A stretch of DNA of 64,000 nt from Glaciimonas sp. CA11.2 (GCF_034314045.1 NZ_JAVIWL010000001.1:1302001-1366000), one strand, 5' to 3'. Positions 9,501 through 16,974 are shown, numbered from the stretch's first letter. Numbers and translations: made by a program. Notes: generated from the letters alone by a model not told the origin.

Positions 9501-9934
9501 GTCGCGAGCGGTTTTTTGAGAATGTCGCGCTTTGCTGCCGCGACCCATTCCACCAGCAACGGACCCGGTTCATCCACCGCCAGATACGCACTGAGTTCGG
9601 ACTTTTGTTGTGCGGGATAGCTGAACGGAAATGTCTCTGCGTACTTCTCAACAAAAAAATCGAACGGGTTAATGACCGTCATATCGGCAATCAAATCAAC
9701 CGTAAATTCCAGGACGTCAGATTTCTCCTGAAACACAAAACGGCCGATATAGTTGCCGTAAGGATCTTGCTGCCAATTGATAAAATGGTCTTCAGGCGTG
9801 ACGCTCAGCGAATACGACAGAATCGGGGTACGCGCATGCGGAGCGGGACGCAAACGGACTTCATGCGGAGATAAAGTGACCAGGCGATCATAGTGGTAGC
9901 TGGTTTTGTGATGCAGCGCGACACGGATGGCCAT
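6596..9934 (-). CDS. Transglutaminase-like protein with DUF2126 domain
   Basis: 1112 residues. Residues 1-260 are a transglutaminase N-terminal domain plus core with the triad Cys184 (SGSCRDS), His233 (DLHAWTEV) and Asp249 (GLDPTSG). The remaining 800 or so residues are the large DUF2126 region, of unknown function, rich in conserved motifs such as TQGGEPTFVS and DGRHTGTGGGNH. The size agrees with the family. It is the first gene of the minus-strand cluster with the ATP-grasp/alpha-E and second transglutaminase genes. In related clusters a proteasome-like peptidase (Anbu) is often present; none is visible here. The family background supports a joint role in peptide synthesis, ligation or removal in the cytoplasm, but no substrate has been assigned. 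Confidence 0.88.
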   Translation of the reverse strand: MAIRVALHHKTSYHYDRLVTLSPHEVRLRPAPHARTPILSYSLSVTPEDHFINWQQDPYGNYIGRFVFQEKSDVLEFTVDLIADMTVINPFDFFVEKYAETFPFSYPAQQKSELSAYLAVDEPGPLLVEWVAAAKRDILKKPLATNDFLVAINQRLQGDIAYLLRMEPGVQTPEDTLLKRSGSCRDSGWLLVQIMRQLGLAARFVSGYLIQLRPDQESLDGPSGTEVDFTDLHAWTEVYIPGAGWIGLDPTSGMLASEGHIPLACTAMPSSAAPVSGFTDKAEVTFFHEMTVTRIHEDPRVTKPYSEEDWLKIDKLGHQVDADLKRQDVRLTQGGEPTFVSVDDMDGAQWNTLAHGDEKRELAGQLMHRLKNHFAPGGMLHYGQGKWYPGEPLPRWALNIFWRVDGQPMWLDATLFSDENKPDGYVGDEAARFTAELVKALGLPANSAIAAYEDVMLQVHREQGMPVNVDPLKANLKASEERRRLARLLETGLGEIVGYVLPLKPKDFDPATSLGTVWRTSAWPLKREHLYLTEGDSPMGLRLPLNALPWVLPDEVPPEFDVDPFAPRGALPTAKNGKRPTLSLDPEKATKAAPVPGVDPKPAPREVIHTGLCIQVRAGRLHIFMPPVKRVEDYLALVTAVENTAAKLKLKLWIEGYPPPRDPRVKLLSVTPDPGVIEVNIHPAASWKELVYNMTTLYEEARLTRLGTEKFMVDGRHTGTGGGNHATLGGATAEDSPMLRRPDLLKSLITYWQNHPALSYLFSGTFIGPTSQAPRVDEARDDNLYELAIAFQQMDKVLPTLHPGDKPWMVDRLLRNHLVDLTGNTHRSEFSIDKLYSPDGPTGRLGLVEFRAFEMPPHERMSLLQMLLLRALVSRFWKQPYQAKLVNWGTALHDRWMLPHFVAQDIRDVAKDLRAAGYAFEENWFDPFIEFRFPRFGTVVYEGVEMELRQAIEPWNVLGEEMAAGGTARYVDSSVERMQLLVRGLTDGRHVIACNGRMLPLHPTGIPGEYVAGVRFRAWSPWSALHPTVKIHAPLTFDLVDTWSGRAIGGCTYHVVHPGGRSEATAPVNANAAEARRFARFWAHGHTPGPMTVYKEETNPSFPMTLDLRWHD

Positions 9935-10651
9935 TGAGTGATGCCTTTCGATGAAAGTTGACGCGAAATGGGTGGATAAGCGATGCCAGTAATGTTTAAA
10001 AATCGCTAAAAAAGGTCCATTTCTCTCTAAGCAGGATTCATACCCGAAAAGCCACGTAGGGATATCACAGAGCCAATCTAGTTATAGCAACCAAATTAAA
10101 GTCGGTCGAGTTACCCAGGGCCAGACGCAACCATTGCAACTTTCGCGACTCCTTCGCGTGCTATCTTGCGATTTTTCTACCTCACAATATTACTTCAATG
10201 CGGGAGTGACGGGAGGGACACGAACGATTTTTTTGATACGGCATCCCCACGCATCGATAGACGGTGTGCCTAGAGGAAATCCGCTGATAAAATTGTCATT
10301 TTAGCATCACCAAGATGCTCTGGCATAAATGGATAGCGTCGAATAAACGATGGCAGCATCGACAGGTGAAAATATCAACACAAAAACCAATTTCAAAAAG
10401 ATCTCCGATGGAAGACCCAAGACGACTTTGCATCATGCCCACTTATTGCATCCGCCGATGTGCGCTGGCCCAACAGTGCTCACGCGCAGAACGGCATGTG
10501 CTACCTATGCTTCGATCGGGTCTTGATGCTGATGCATTTCGTCGACTTTAAAGAACTGATCCGCAACAACTGAACTTCACCACCTCACCGCCATAGTATT
10601 GCACTGCTATCGCGCAACGGTCTTGCTACGCGATAGTCCGGCTAATGCTCG
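9935..10651. other. Intergenic region with one hairpin, no gene recognised
   Basis: No convincing gene. A plus-strand frame from about 10370 to 10573 stays open for 67 codons without a start codon or ribosome site and may be the tail of a decayed gene. Near 10607-10636 an inverted repeat (CTATCGCG / CGCGATAG) lies just after the stop codon of the PEP-CTERM gene and could act as its terminator, but it lacks a T-run. Confidence 0.4.
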
Positions 10652-12154
10652 TTAACCGCGCTGTGACAAACTACGCTGGCGCAATGTAAACAATCCCATC
10701 AGTGCGATAGCAAATAGTGCCAATGAACCTGGCTCAGGAACCGGAGCAAATGCAACGCCACGAATCGAGGTGTTGCCAGTAGCATCCGTATATAGGGTCG
10801 AGAAACTCTCATTGGATGCCTGTGCTGCTGTGGTATTGCTCAGAGCATCCGTGATGCTATACAAATAGCTTTGGGAGAGTTCATTGAGTCCGTAGCTAGT
10901 AGCAAACAGCTCCACCTGGTTACCTATGACTTCGCCAGTCAGCGCGAACAAACCGGTCACGCCAGGCGCACTTGGCGTTGCAGCGTTAGCACCGGCGTTA
11001 TCAACCAGATTCAATCCTTTGACAAGGTCATAGGCCAAAGTCCAATTGCCATTGGTCAGCACCCATTTTTGCAATCCGCCTTCGCCCAAGGCAGCTTTAT
11101 CTACATTGCCGTTCTTGGGCTGGCCGCTGTCGGTTACATAAAGAACAGTCGGGCTGGCGAAAAAATAGCTCTCAGGGCTGACATATACAAAGCTACCAAT
11201 TCGCGCGTTGTTGACGCCGTTTGCCGTATTCGCTGTGAGATTGATAGAGCCATTATTGCTACCAAGCGACAGTGGCGAAGCAACCGGTGTGATATGGGTA
11301 GTCTGGAGACCCGTAGCAGAGGTCGGTAAGAGACCTGTGGCGCTAGTCAATGCGCTGATATTAGAGAGGTTATTAGCAGCTCCGCCGCCAGGGCTACGAT
11401 CGCGCGAAACATACAGAGTATTCCCATTTCCATTATTGAAGATCGAGACGACGCGGGTATCAGTCGTGTTATCGATACCCGTTGCTGTGGTTGCGCCGCG
11501 TGCGGCAACAAACACGCCCTGAGTCGGATCGGTTTTGCTGGCAGCTTGGCCTGATACGTATAACGTTGAACCGTCTACCGTTGCAACACTGCGTGGATTA
11601 TTTTGATTGAAAATTCCTGACAATGCAGTGCTGGTATCGACTTTGGCATCAGCGCCGATTAATGCGACGACACGGGCCACGGTGGTGACCGGAGTTCCGG
11701 TTTGATTTCCCACTGTTAAGCTTGTCGATTGGCCCAATGCCGCGTTGCCGTAGACCGATGTTGGTGCGGTATTAAAAGCTGTGGCATTGACTCCGTAGCC
11801 GGCGATAGTCAGGTATTGACCATTCACTGAGGTTTGCAAAATACCTTCAGAGGCCGAGCCATACTCACCGGAAATTGCGGAATTATTTCCGTTGTTGGTT
11901 TGCGACAGTGTCAGCGAACCGTTTTGTGTCGCCGTGGTACCGCCAGCACCAAGCTGCAATTGTACCAATACGATAGGCGCTGCGGAGTCGAGCCCGCTCC
12001 CGTTATAAGACGACACGGTGCTAATAACGAGGTTACCAGCAGTGAAACTGGTAATGGGTGCACTCATCGCTGAAGACGCTGCAAAAAGCGCTCCAAGTAG
12101 AACGACGGCGGAAGATGCGTAACGGCGCTGCAGTGGCAGGAAGGAGGGATGCAT
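10652..12154 (-). CDS. PEP-CTERM sorting domain surface protein
   Basis: 500 residues. An N-terminal signal peptide (about 1-32, ending near SAMSA) leads to a long Gly/Ser/Thr/Asn/Ala-rich exported region with beta-repeat character. It ends with the exosortase sorting signal: VPEPGS, a hydrophobic segment (LALFAIALMGLFTL) and a basic tail with RQR. In PEP-CTERM organisms exosortase EpsH/XrtA recognises this tail and the protein is linked to exopolysaccharide and floc or biofilm formation. No exosortase or polysaccharide gene is in the window, so it acts as a scattered target. A sigma-54 promoter at 12196-12211 fits the reported RpoN/PrsR control of PEP-CTERM genes. The main domain is not recognised. 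Confidence 0.85.
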   Translation of the reverse strand: MHPSFLPLQRRYASSAVVLLGALFAASSAMSAPITSFTAGNLVISTVSSYNGSGLDSAAPIVLVQLQLGAGGTTATQNGSLTLSQTNNGNNSAISGEYGSASEGILQTSVNGQYLTIAGYGVNATAFNTAPTSVYGNAALGQSTSLTVGNQTGTPVTTVARVVALIGADAKVDTSTALSGIFNQNNPRSVATVDGSTLYVSGQAASKTDPTQGVFVAARGATTATGIDNTTDTRVVSIFNNGNGNTLYVSRDRSPGGGAANNLSNISALTSATGLLPTSATGLQTTHITPVASPLSLGSNNGSINLTANTANGVNNARIGSFVYVSPESYFFASPTVLYVTDSGQPKNGNVDKAALGEGGLQKWVLTNGNWTLAYDLVKGLNLVDNAGANAATPSAPGVTGLFALTGEVIGNQVELFATSYGLNELSQSYLYSITDALSNTTAAQASNESFSTLYTDATGNTSIRGVAFAPVPEPGSLALFAIALMGLFTLRQRSLSQRG

Positions 12155-12195
12155 AGAATTCTCTGTGGGTTAAGATCAAGGTTGCGCCGCTTCTA

Positions 12196-12211
12196 TGCAA
12201 ATAGTGAGCCA
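12196..12211 (-). promoter_or_regulatory. Sigma-54 -24/-12 promoter of the PEP-CTERM gene
   Basis: The minus strand reads TGGCTCA-CTAT-TTGCA with GG-N10-GC spacing; the -12 half is a perfect TTGCA. Transcription would begin near 12185, about 31 bases before the ATG. Unlike the alcohol-oxidation promoters there is no TTGTTC hexamer upstream, so a different activator is likely. Confidence 0.65.
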
Positions 12212-12261
12212 GAAAAATAAGATGATATAAATCAGGTATTTAGATCGATTGAAATAATTTT

Positions 12262-12680
12262 TTAAGCATGAATGTAAAAAATTTCGACATCTCAAAGAGG
12301 GGTAAATTATCTTTGGTCATATGCAGCTATACGATATTTATGACCGGCGTATTACAGGAATATGATAGTTGTGTGATGCATGTAATTAAGGAAAATTTTT
12401 AACGATATTTCAGGCATTTTATTTTGAGAAAACACGCTGAATAATAATTTTCTGAGTCCATTTTTCTGATTGTGAATTTTATGGTCGTTTTTCTATTGTT
12501 TTCTCTTCACAAAAATAACTTTTAAATAAAAGATGTAAAAAAAATCGTCATCTGGGCGAGATAGAAATTATTTTCATATTGACGTACACCAGCTAAATGA
12601 CGGGCGCATTACTACCGCGTAATATTTATATGGCACCTCAATTTAAAAAGTTTTTAACGACATTTCCAATGCTATTTCCG
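12262..12680. repeat. Diverged direct duplication upstream of the PEP-CTERM gene
   Basis: Two AT-rich units of about 160 bases, 12262-12425 and 12522-12680, align along their length. Shared landmarks in the same order are ATGTAAAAAA, TCG-CATCT, AAATTAT, AGCT, ATGAC-GGCG-ATTAC and TTTTTAACGA-ATTTC. They lie upstream of the sigma-54 promoter, where activator sites are expected. No open frame supports a gene in the 830 bases between the PEP-CTERM gene and the PAAR gene. Confidence 0.6.
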
Positions 12681-12986
12681 ATACGGGGAAACTGATGGAA
12701 ATGTTGAACAGACGCCACTCCGCGGCGGCTCATGCGTGATGATGTGGTGAGTTATTTTGATGCTCTGGTCTGCGATTTTGCGTTGTTTCTTTTATCAATA
12801 TCACTGTCAGCGTGGTCGCGATCACCACATCGCTCGACGATGTAAAAACTCCGGACCTGACTCGACGGGACGAATTTCGGCCTGTACTAAGCCGAACACC
12901 TAACAAGCATAGAAGCGTCGTAAAAATGCAAGCAATAGCGTTGATACTCGTCGTAATTTTTGACGACCAACACTATTGAGAATGCT

Positions 12987-13547
12987 ATGACAAGACGGTA
13001 TTACATCCATGAAGGTGATGCGACAACGGCCCGCGGGGTAGTCAAGGAAGGGCTTGCCAACGATCAATGGCACGGCCTGACGCGATCGTTCGAAGGCGAT
13101 GATGTCTATTGCCGTACTTGCAGATCGACGGGGACGATCAGTTGTTCCGGCACCCGTGTCCCTAACCTGGGTTCGCACGGTAAAGAAGCCGCACTGGACG
13201 GTGATTTGTGCAATTGCAGATGCAGGCGGAAGCCACGCCTGATCGCCTCACAATCCATTTCGTACACCGAAGGCGACGCCACGCCTTCCGATGAAGACTT
13301 TGGCAATCACCATAAAAACGCAGCCCTCGGCAACGCTGGCAGCGCATACGACCGGCATTTTGTGTTGCTTGATAGCGTAACTGGGCTGCCAGTCGAAGGC
13401 GTCGCCTACGGAATCCAATCTGAATCCGGCCAACACCACGGCAGCGCCAATGATCAAGGCGAAACGGTTCAGGCCCATTCTTCGGCACCGCACAAAGTCA
13501 CCTTGCAATACGCAGTACCAACGCGATTCGGAGTGGACAAAAAATGA
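12987..13547 (+). CDS. PAAR-domain type VI secretion spike protein
   Basis: 186 residues from the ATG at 12987, chosen over a TTG at 12960 because it gives the usual MTRRYYIHEGD start of the family. Residues 1-85 are a PAAR domain: a GDATTARG motif, then Cys-rich segments (VYCRTC, GTISCSG, CNCRC) expected to bind metal and form the sharp tip on VgrG. The C-terminal 100 residues are a short extension containing HFVLLDSVTGLPVEGVAYGI and SGQHHGSANDQGETV, which resembles the carboxypeptidase-like beta fold found behind PAAR domains. Its stop overlaps the next start (ATGA), coupling it to the DUF6402 gene. No VgrG or T6SS core gene is in the window, so this is an orphan spike-effector island. Confidence 0.82.
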   Translation: MTRRYYIHEGDATTARGVVKEGLANDQWHGLTRSFEGDDVYCRTCRSTGTISCSGTRVPNLGSHGKEAALDGDLCNCRCRRKPRLIASQSISYTEGDATPSDEDFGNHHKNAALGNAGSAYDRHFVLLDSVTGLPVEGVAYGIQSESGQHHGSANDQGETVQAHSSAPHKVTLQYAVPTRFGVDKK

Positions 13548-14455
13548 GTCTACCCATTGCAGTCGCCATGACAACCCCGTGCAGTGATCGCAAGGGAGTG
13601 GAATGCGCAATAGAAATGATGCAGCTCCGTGACATCCCCGACATCATGGAAAAGATGGGCTGGCCTATCGCCGCACAGATTATGCGGCACTGGTTCGCGA
13701 ACGACACCGGGTGGGTGATGCCCAACGACGTAAAAATAGGGAAATTTGATCCTTGTAAACTGAAGCCAGCGGAGTACGACGACCAGATTATCAAGATGGC
13801 GTGGCTACTGAAATTCCCACGTGCGGTGGAGGCGTTTGATTATGTTTTGGAAAATTGGGCAACGGATAGGGGAAAGGAGGAGCTTAAGAAAAAATTAGTT
13901 AAAGGGGGTTGGATACCAAAATCGATAAAACCATTCAAGTTAGGGGATCGCGTCATGTCTGCGCGTGAACTAGATAGTAAGTGCCAAGTAAATTACCGAG
14001 AATTTGGCACAAAACTGGATACTTTTGACGAGTTATACGGTGCTGTTGGTAAGGGTATTTTTAAACTGGCCGTAGTCGGCGAAACAAGCACCAATTGGTT
14101 GCTGCAGAAGGACATATTTCATGTCAAACATATCGGCATTTACTGTCGAGACACGTACGATTTCAATACTACTAGCACTTTTGAAGAAATGGTTCCTTTG
14201 GGGGTATGGAGCAAAACGCGATTACTTCCAAAAGATGAAATGGCTGCTTACATGTTGTTGTACAGCGCTATAAACAAAACAAACATGAGTAAACAATTCC
14301 CGAGTGTGGTCCCTGCCTTTAACGACGACTTCCGACGCTACCAAACGCGCCATAAGACAGGTGGGGATTTTGTGGTGTATTCGGATGTGATGTGGGTAAA
14401 AGTACCTAAAAAAATGGAGATAGCGCTACCGTGGCAAAAATCAAAATCAAAATAA
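13544..14455 (+). CDS. DUF6402 family protein, putative T6SS effector
   Basis: 303 residues. The segment MEKMGWPIAAQIMRHWFAN, followed by WVMP, matches what I remember as the start of DUF6402, a family found behind PAAR or VgrG genes in Burkholderia and Pseudomonas. Further family-like parts are GDRVMSARELDSKCQVNYREFGT and the C-terminal FNDDFRRYQTRHKTGGDFVVYSDVMWV. No catalytic motif is recognised. It starts in an ATGA overlap with the PAAR gene and its last 25 bases overlap the following membrane-protein gene, so PAAR, DUF6402 and the paralog pair look like one transcript. By position it is the secreted effector and the following genes its protectors; toxicity is an inference. GC content falls along the gene compared with its neighbours, consistent with transfer. 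Confidence 0.7.
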   Translation: MSLPIAVAMTTPCSDRKGVECAIEMMQLRDIPDIMEKMGWPIAAQIMRHWFANDTGWVMPNDVKIGKFDPCKLKPAEYDDQIIKMAWLLKFPRAVEAFDYVLENWATDRGKEELKKKLVKGGWIPKSIKPFKLGDRVMSARELDSKCQVNYREFGTKLDTFDELYGAVGKGIFKLAVVGETSTNWLLQKDIFHVKHIGIYCRDTYDFNTTSTFEEMVPLGVWSKTRLLPKDEMAAYMLLYSAINKTNMSKQFPSVVPAFNDDFRRYQTRHKTGGDFVVYSDVMWVKVPKKMEIALPWQKSKSK

Positions 14456-14832
14456 AATGGATTTTCATATTAATAGCTCTTCCTGTACTTGCCTATTTTA
14501 CGTATGAAAATTGGCATGAGGGAACGCCTTACGGAGAAAAACAATATAGCCCGAATAAGGAGTTCTATTATCAGCGATACAAAGTCATCACCATTGAGGA
14601 GTGGATTCCGTACGTGCCGATGCCAGGAGGAGGTTCTGATAGTTTGTATTATATCGACGGTTACGTCAGGGGATATACAGCAAACGGAGATTTTATTGGA
14701 GAAGCGTACGCACATGGAATGCCGATGGCAAACATATTCTGGATAGATGACTTACTTGTAGTAATGGATGGCCTTCAAAGCAAGAATGATGACGGAGGAA
14801 TTAAGTTTCCAAAAGATGTAGGTTTTCCATGA
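14431..14832 (+). CDS. Membrane-anchored putative immunity protein, copy 1
   Basis: 133 residues from a GTG start at 14431, preceded by GGAG about 11 bases upstream and overlapping the end of the DUF6402 gene. A basic N-terminus and one transmembrane segment (WIFILIALPVLAYF, about 10-24) are followed by a roughly 105-residue domain that should face the periplasm. No named family is recognised. It is closely similar to the next gene, and its stop overlaps that gene's start (ATGA). Position after a candidate effector, single membrane anchor and tandem duplication are typical of immunity proteins against periplasm-acting T6SS toxins. An alternative is a secretion accessory protein. Confidence 0.66.
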   Translation: MAKIKIKIKWIFILIALPVLAYFTYENWHEGTPYGEKQYSPNKEFYYQRYKVITIEEWIPYVPMPGGGSDSLYYIDGYVRGYTANGDFIGEAYAHGMPMANIFWIDDLLVVMDGLQSKNDDGGIKFPKDVGFP

Positions 14833-15227
14833 TAAAAATCAGAAGAAAATGGCTTTTCATATTAATAGCCCTTCCCGTGCTTGCTTATTTTTCTTATGAA
14901 AATTGGCATGAGGGAACGCCTTACGGAGAAAAACAATATAGCCCGAATAAGGAGTTTTACTATCAGCAATACAAAGTCTTCATCATCGACGACTTGATTC
15001 CCTTCATGCCGTTGCCGGGCGGAGGTTCTGACAGTTTGTTTTATGTAGACGGTTACGTCAGAGCATACACGGCGGCCGGAGACTTTATTGGAGAAACGTA
15101 CGCGCACGGAATGCCAATGGCACACGTATTTTGGGCGCGCAATAAACTCATAATGATGGATGGTGAGGAAAGCGGTAAGGATGGCGAGGGCATAATTATC
15201 CTTCCGAGAAGTTCAAGCGAGCCATGA
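14829..15227 (+). CDS. Membrane-anchored putative immunity protein, copy 2
   Basis: 132 residues, a paralog of copy 1 with the same plan: transmembrane segment near 8-24 and a periplasmic domain. The stretch ENWHEGTPYGEKQYSPNKEF is identical in both. At DNA level 62 bases are identical (from TATGAAAATTGG to AAGGAGTT), while the 3' halves have diverged (for example IEEWIPYVPMP versus IDDLIPFMPLP and different C-termini). That pattern suggests recent duplication or gene conversion at the 5' end plus diversification of the exposed domain, as seen where immunity specificities multiply. It starts in an ATGA overlap and ends in another with the third, broken copy. Confidence 0.66.
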   Translation: MIKIRRKWLFILIALPVLAYFSYENWHEGTPYGEKQYSPNKEFYYQQYKVFIIDDLIPFMPLPGGGSDSLFYVDGYVRAYTAAGDFIGETYAHGMPMAHVFWARNKLIMMDGEESGKDGEGIIILPRSSSEP

Positions 15228-15421
15228 TAAAAATCAGAAAAATGCACATCACATCCATAATCCTCCCCATGGTTACTTATTTTGCTTATGCAAATTGGCG
15301 TAAGGGAACGCGGCCCGTGCGCTATTTAACAATAAATAGCACGCGGGTCGACCATCTGACTCAGATATTGAAGCTACAGATAACGTTGAGGGAAATACAA
15401 AAACAGGGATGTCATCTGTAG
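15224..15421 (+). pseudogene. Truncated third copy of the immunity-like gene
   Basis: A 65-codon frame starts in an ATGA overlap with copy 2. Its first 26 or so residues (MIKIRK...MVTYFAYANWRKGT) align with the N-termini of copies 1 and 2, after which similarity stops abruptly at an imperfect hairpin (15314-15347). The remaining residues show no resemblance to the family. It looks like a partial duplicate that lost its periplasmic domain; translation of the short product is possible but unlikely to be functional. Confidence 0.62.
15314..15347. repeat. Strong hairpin at the breakpoint of the third immunity copy
   Basis: The arms from 15314-15328 and 15333-15347 pair over 15 positions with one mismatch and one G-T pair (core GCTATTTA / TAAATAGC, outer CCC / GGG) around an ACAA loop. 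There is no T-run after it. It marks the point where similarity to the other two copies ends. Confidence 0.55.
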
Positions 15422-15425
15422 CCTA

Positions 15426-16310
15426 TCAAGGCGTCACCACCTCAACCCCATGTTTAGCAAATATCTGGGCCATTTCGCCTGAGGAGACCAATGCGTCGGT
15501 AGCATCTTGCAATGCCTTTGCGAGTTCAGGATCATCCTTTTTCACCGCCATGCCGATCACCCAACCTTTGCGTGGCAGCCGCTGAAAGGTAACTTCGGTC
15601 ATTTGAAAATGGGGATCTTTGCCGATCACTGATTCTATTTCTGAACGATTGGCGACAACGCCATCCAGTTTACCCGCCTTGAGTTTTTCAAGCGCTTCGG
15701 TCGCGGTCGGATAGATCTTTACATTTTCTCGAAACTTGCCGTCTTCCGCGCCGAGTAACAACATGGCACCAATTGAAATTTTTTCGGCACCAATAGTTTT
15801 TCCGGTAATTGAATCGAGGTTGTCCAACTCCGGCACTTTACGGATATCCCGCACCAGGCGTACCGTTTCGCGATGATAGGGCGCAAAAATGCTGACCTTG
15901 TCATTTTGGTTTATCAAAAGCGGATCTACTGGCACATGCATCAACAGATCGGCGGGACCATATCCAAGGTAATGCCCTTTCCACACCATATTGCGCAAAT
16001 CATCACTCAGATCTTCACCGGCAGGGAACGGTAGCAAACTCACTTTGAGTCCCAATTTTTTTGCTAACGCTTCTGCGATATCGATATCGATCCCGCCCTT
16101 GGTGGATGAAAACGGCGCAAAGTCATCATAAACGGCGACCTTTAAAACACCCGATTGTGTGATTTTTAAAAAATCGGCACTCGCCTCAGCATGCGCCGGA
16201 GCGCTGAAGAAAAGACAAACGCTGAGGGAGAGAAAGACAGGAATTCTGGCGAGCGATGTTCGGGCAAGTATTAGCATTGCACCGACGACCTGACAAGAAA
16301 GTGTGTACAT
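15426..16310 (-). CDS. Periplasmic substrate-binding protein linked to PQQ dehydrogenase
   Basis: 294 residues from the ATG at 16310; a start at 16277 (MLILARTSLARIPVF) gives a more compact signal peptide and is as likely. Cleavage is expected near AHAEA. The mature part is a family 3 extracellular solute-binding fold: LKVAVYDDFAPFSS...GIDIDIAEALAKKLG, then GKTIGAEKISIGA and WVIGMAVKKDDPELAKAL. Proteins of this subgroup (MoxJ/XoxJ, and PedI in Pseudomonas putida) sit beside quinoprotein alcohol dehydrogenases and are thought to assist the dehydrogenase instead of feeding a transporter. No ABC permease or ATPase gene lies nearby. It is downstream of pedF on the same strand with a 136-base gap containing a hairpin, so co-transcription is likely but may be attenuated. 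Confidence 0.82.
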   Translation of the reverse strand: MYTLSCQVVGAMLILARTSLARIPVFLSLSVCLFFSAPAHAEASADFLKITQSGVLKVAVYDDFAPFSSTKGGIDIDIAEALAKKLGLKVSLLPFPAGEDLSDDLRNMVWKGHYLGYGPADLLMHVPVDPLLINQNDKVSIFAPYHRETVRLVRDIRKVPELDNLDSITGKTIGAEKISIGAMLLLGAEDGKFRENVKIYPTATEALEKLKAGKLDGVVANRSEIESVIGKDPHFQMTEVTFQRLPRKGWVIGMAVKKDDPELAKALQDATDALVSSGEMAQIFAKHGVEVVTP

Positions 16311-16407
16311 TAAATAGCACCTTGTTATTGTATGTTTTTTGGTTACCGTTACTTGGTGACGTCATGGGTGACACCGTCTCAGATGTGCCGCATCGATGAC
16401 CCTCAAT

Positions 16408-16440
16408 ATGATCGCGTTTTGATCATTATCACGCGATCAT
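16408..16440. repeat. Hairpin between pedF and the binding-protein gene
   Basis: Perfect 10-base arms ATGATCGCGT (16408-16417) and ACGCGATCAT (16431-16440) flank a 13-base loop. It begins six bases after the pedF stop codon on the minus strand and lacks a T-run. It could stabilise the pedF message or reduce read-through into the binding-protein gene. Confidence 0.5.
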
Positions 16441-16446
16441 CATGCC

Positions 16447-16917
16447 CTAATTGATTGCGCGTAGCGTCTCAAGATACGCTTTGATAGACCACATCGCTTC
16501 CTGGTTTAGGATTCCTTCAAATGGCGGCATATACACAGCACCATTACGGACTTTGCCGTGACGCACGGAAACCAGGAAATATTTATCGGTCTCTTTGAAG
16601 CAGGCTGCTTTTTTATCAGGGCTTTTCAGATCCATGCAATCGCGATCCAATAATCGTAAATCTGGCGCGATACCACCCGATTGTGCTTGCAGTCCATGGC
16701 ATCGGGCGCAATTTTCAGCATAGGCAGAGGTGCCTATATTGATGGCCTCTTTCTGACCGCGGAAAGGATTTTCGTCACGCCATGCGGCTCCCAGCGCTGG
16801 TAATGTTTTGGTATCTACCGGTTGCGGTATCACGTCACCGTGCGCATACACGAACGACGGTGCCATGATGGCAAACGATAAAGCGCAACACGAAATAAGG
16901 TGGGTTAGTTTTTTCAT
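16447..16917 (-). CDS. pedF: Cytochrome c-550, PedF-like electron acceptor of PQQ dehydrogenase
   Basis: 156 residues with a signal peptide (about 1-26, cleavage near VYA-HGD). One haem c site is visible: CARCH at 70-74; Met129 in VYMPPFEG is the likely sixth ligand. Extra Cys at 93 and 105 resemble those of cytochrome c-550 PedF. The protein would take electrons from the reduced PQQ enzyme in the periplasm and pass them towards the terminal oxidase. It lies 3.1 kb from the dehydrogenase gene with the AcoR-like regulator between them. It has a strong ribosome site (GAGGAGAT) and a sigma-54 promoter at 16959-16974. The symbol follows the Pseudomonas putida name and is a family-level assignment. 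Confidence 0.83.
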   Translation of the reverse strand: MKKLTHLISCCALSFAIMAPSFVYAHGDVIPQPVDTKTLPALGAAWRDENPFRGQKEAINIGTSAYAENCARCHGLQAQSGGIAPDLRLLDRDCMDLKSPDKKAACFKETDKYFLVSVRHGKVRNGAVYMPPFEGILNQEAMWSIKAYLETLRAIN

Positions 16918-16958
16918 ACGATCTCCTCTACAACGTTTTTAAATAATACGGAGGTAGT

Positions 16959-16974
16959 GGCAATTGTCATGCCA
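16959..16974 (-). promoter_or_regulatory. Sigma-54 -24/-12 promoter of pedF
   Basis: The minus strand reads TGGCATG-ACAA-TTGCC with exact GG-N10-GC spacing. Transcription would start near 16949, about 32 bases before the ATG. It matches the dehydrogenase and porin promoters at 12 fixed positions. Confidence 0.75.

Noticed and set aside
10370..10573. Open frame of 67 codons on the plus strand
   Set aside because: No start codon near its 5' end, no ribosome site and no recognisable protein pattern; recorded only as a possible decayed tail.
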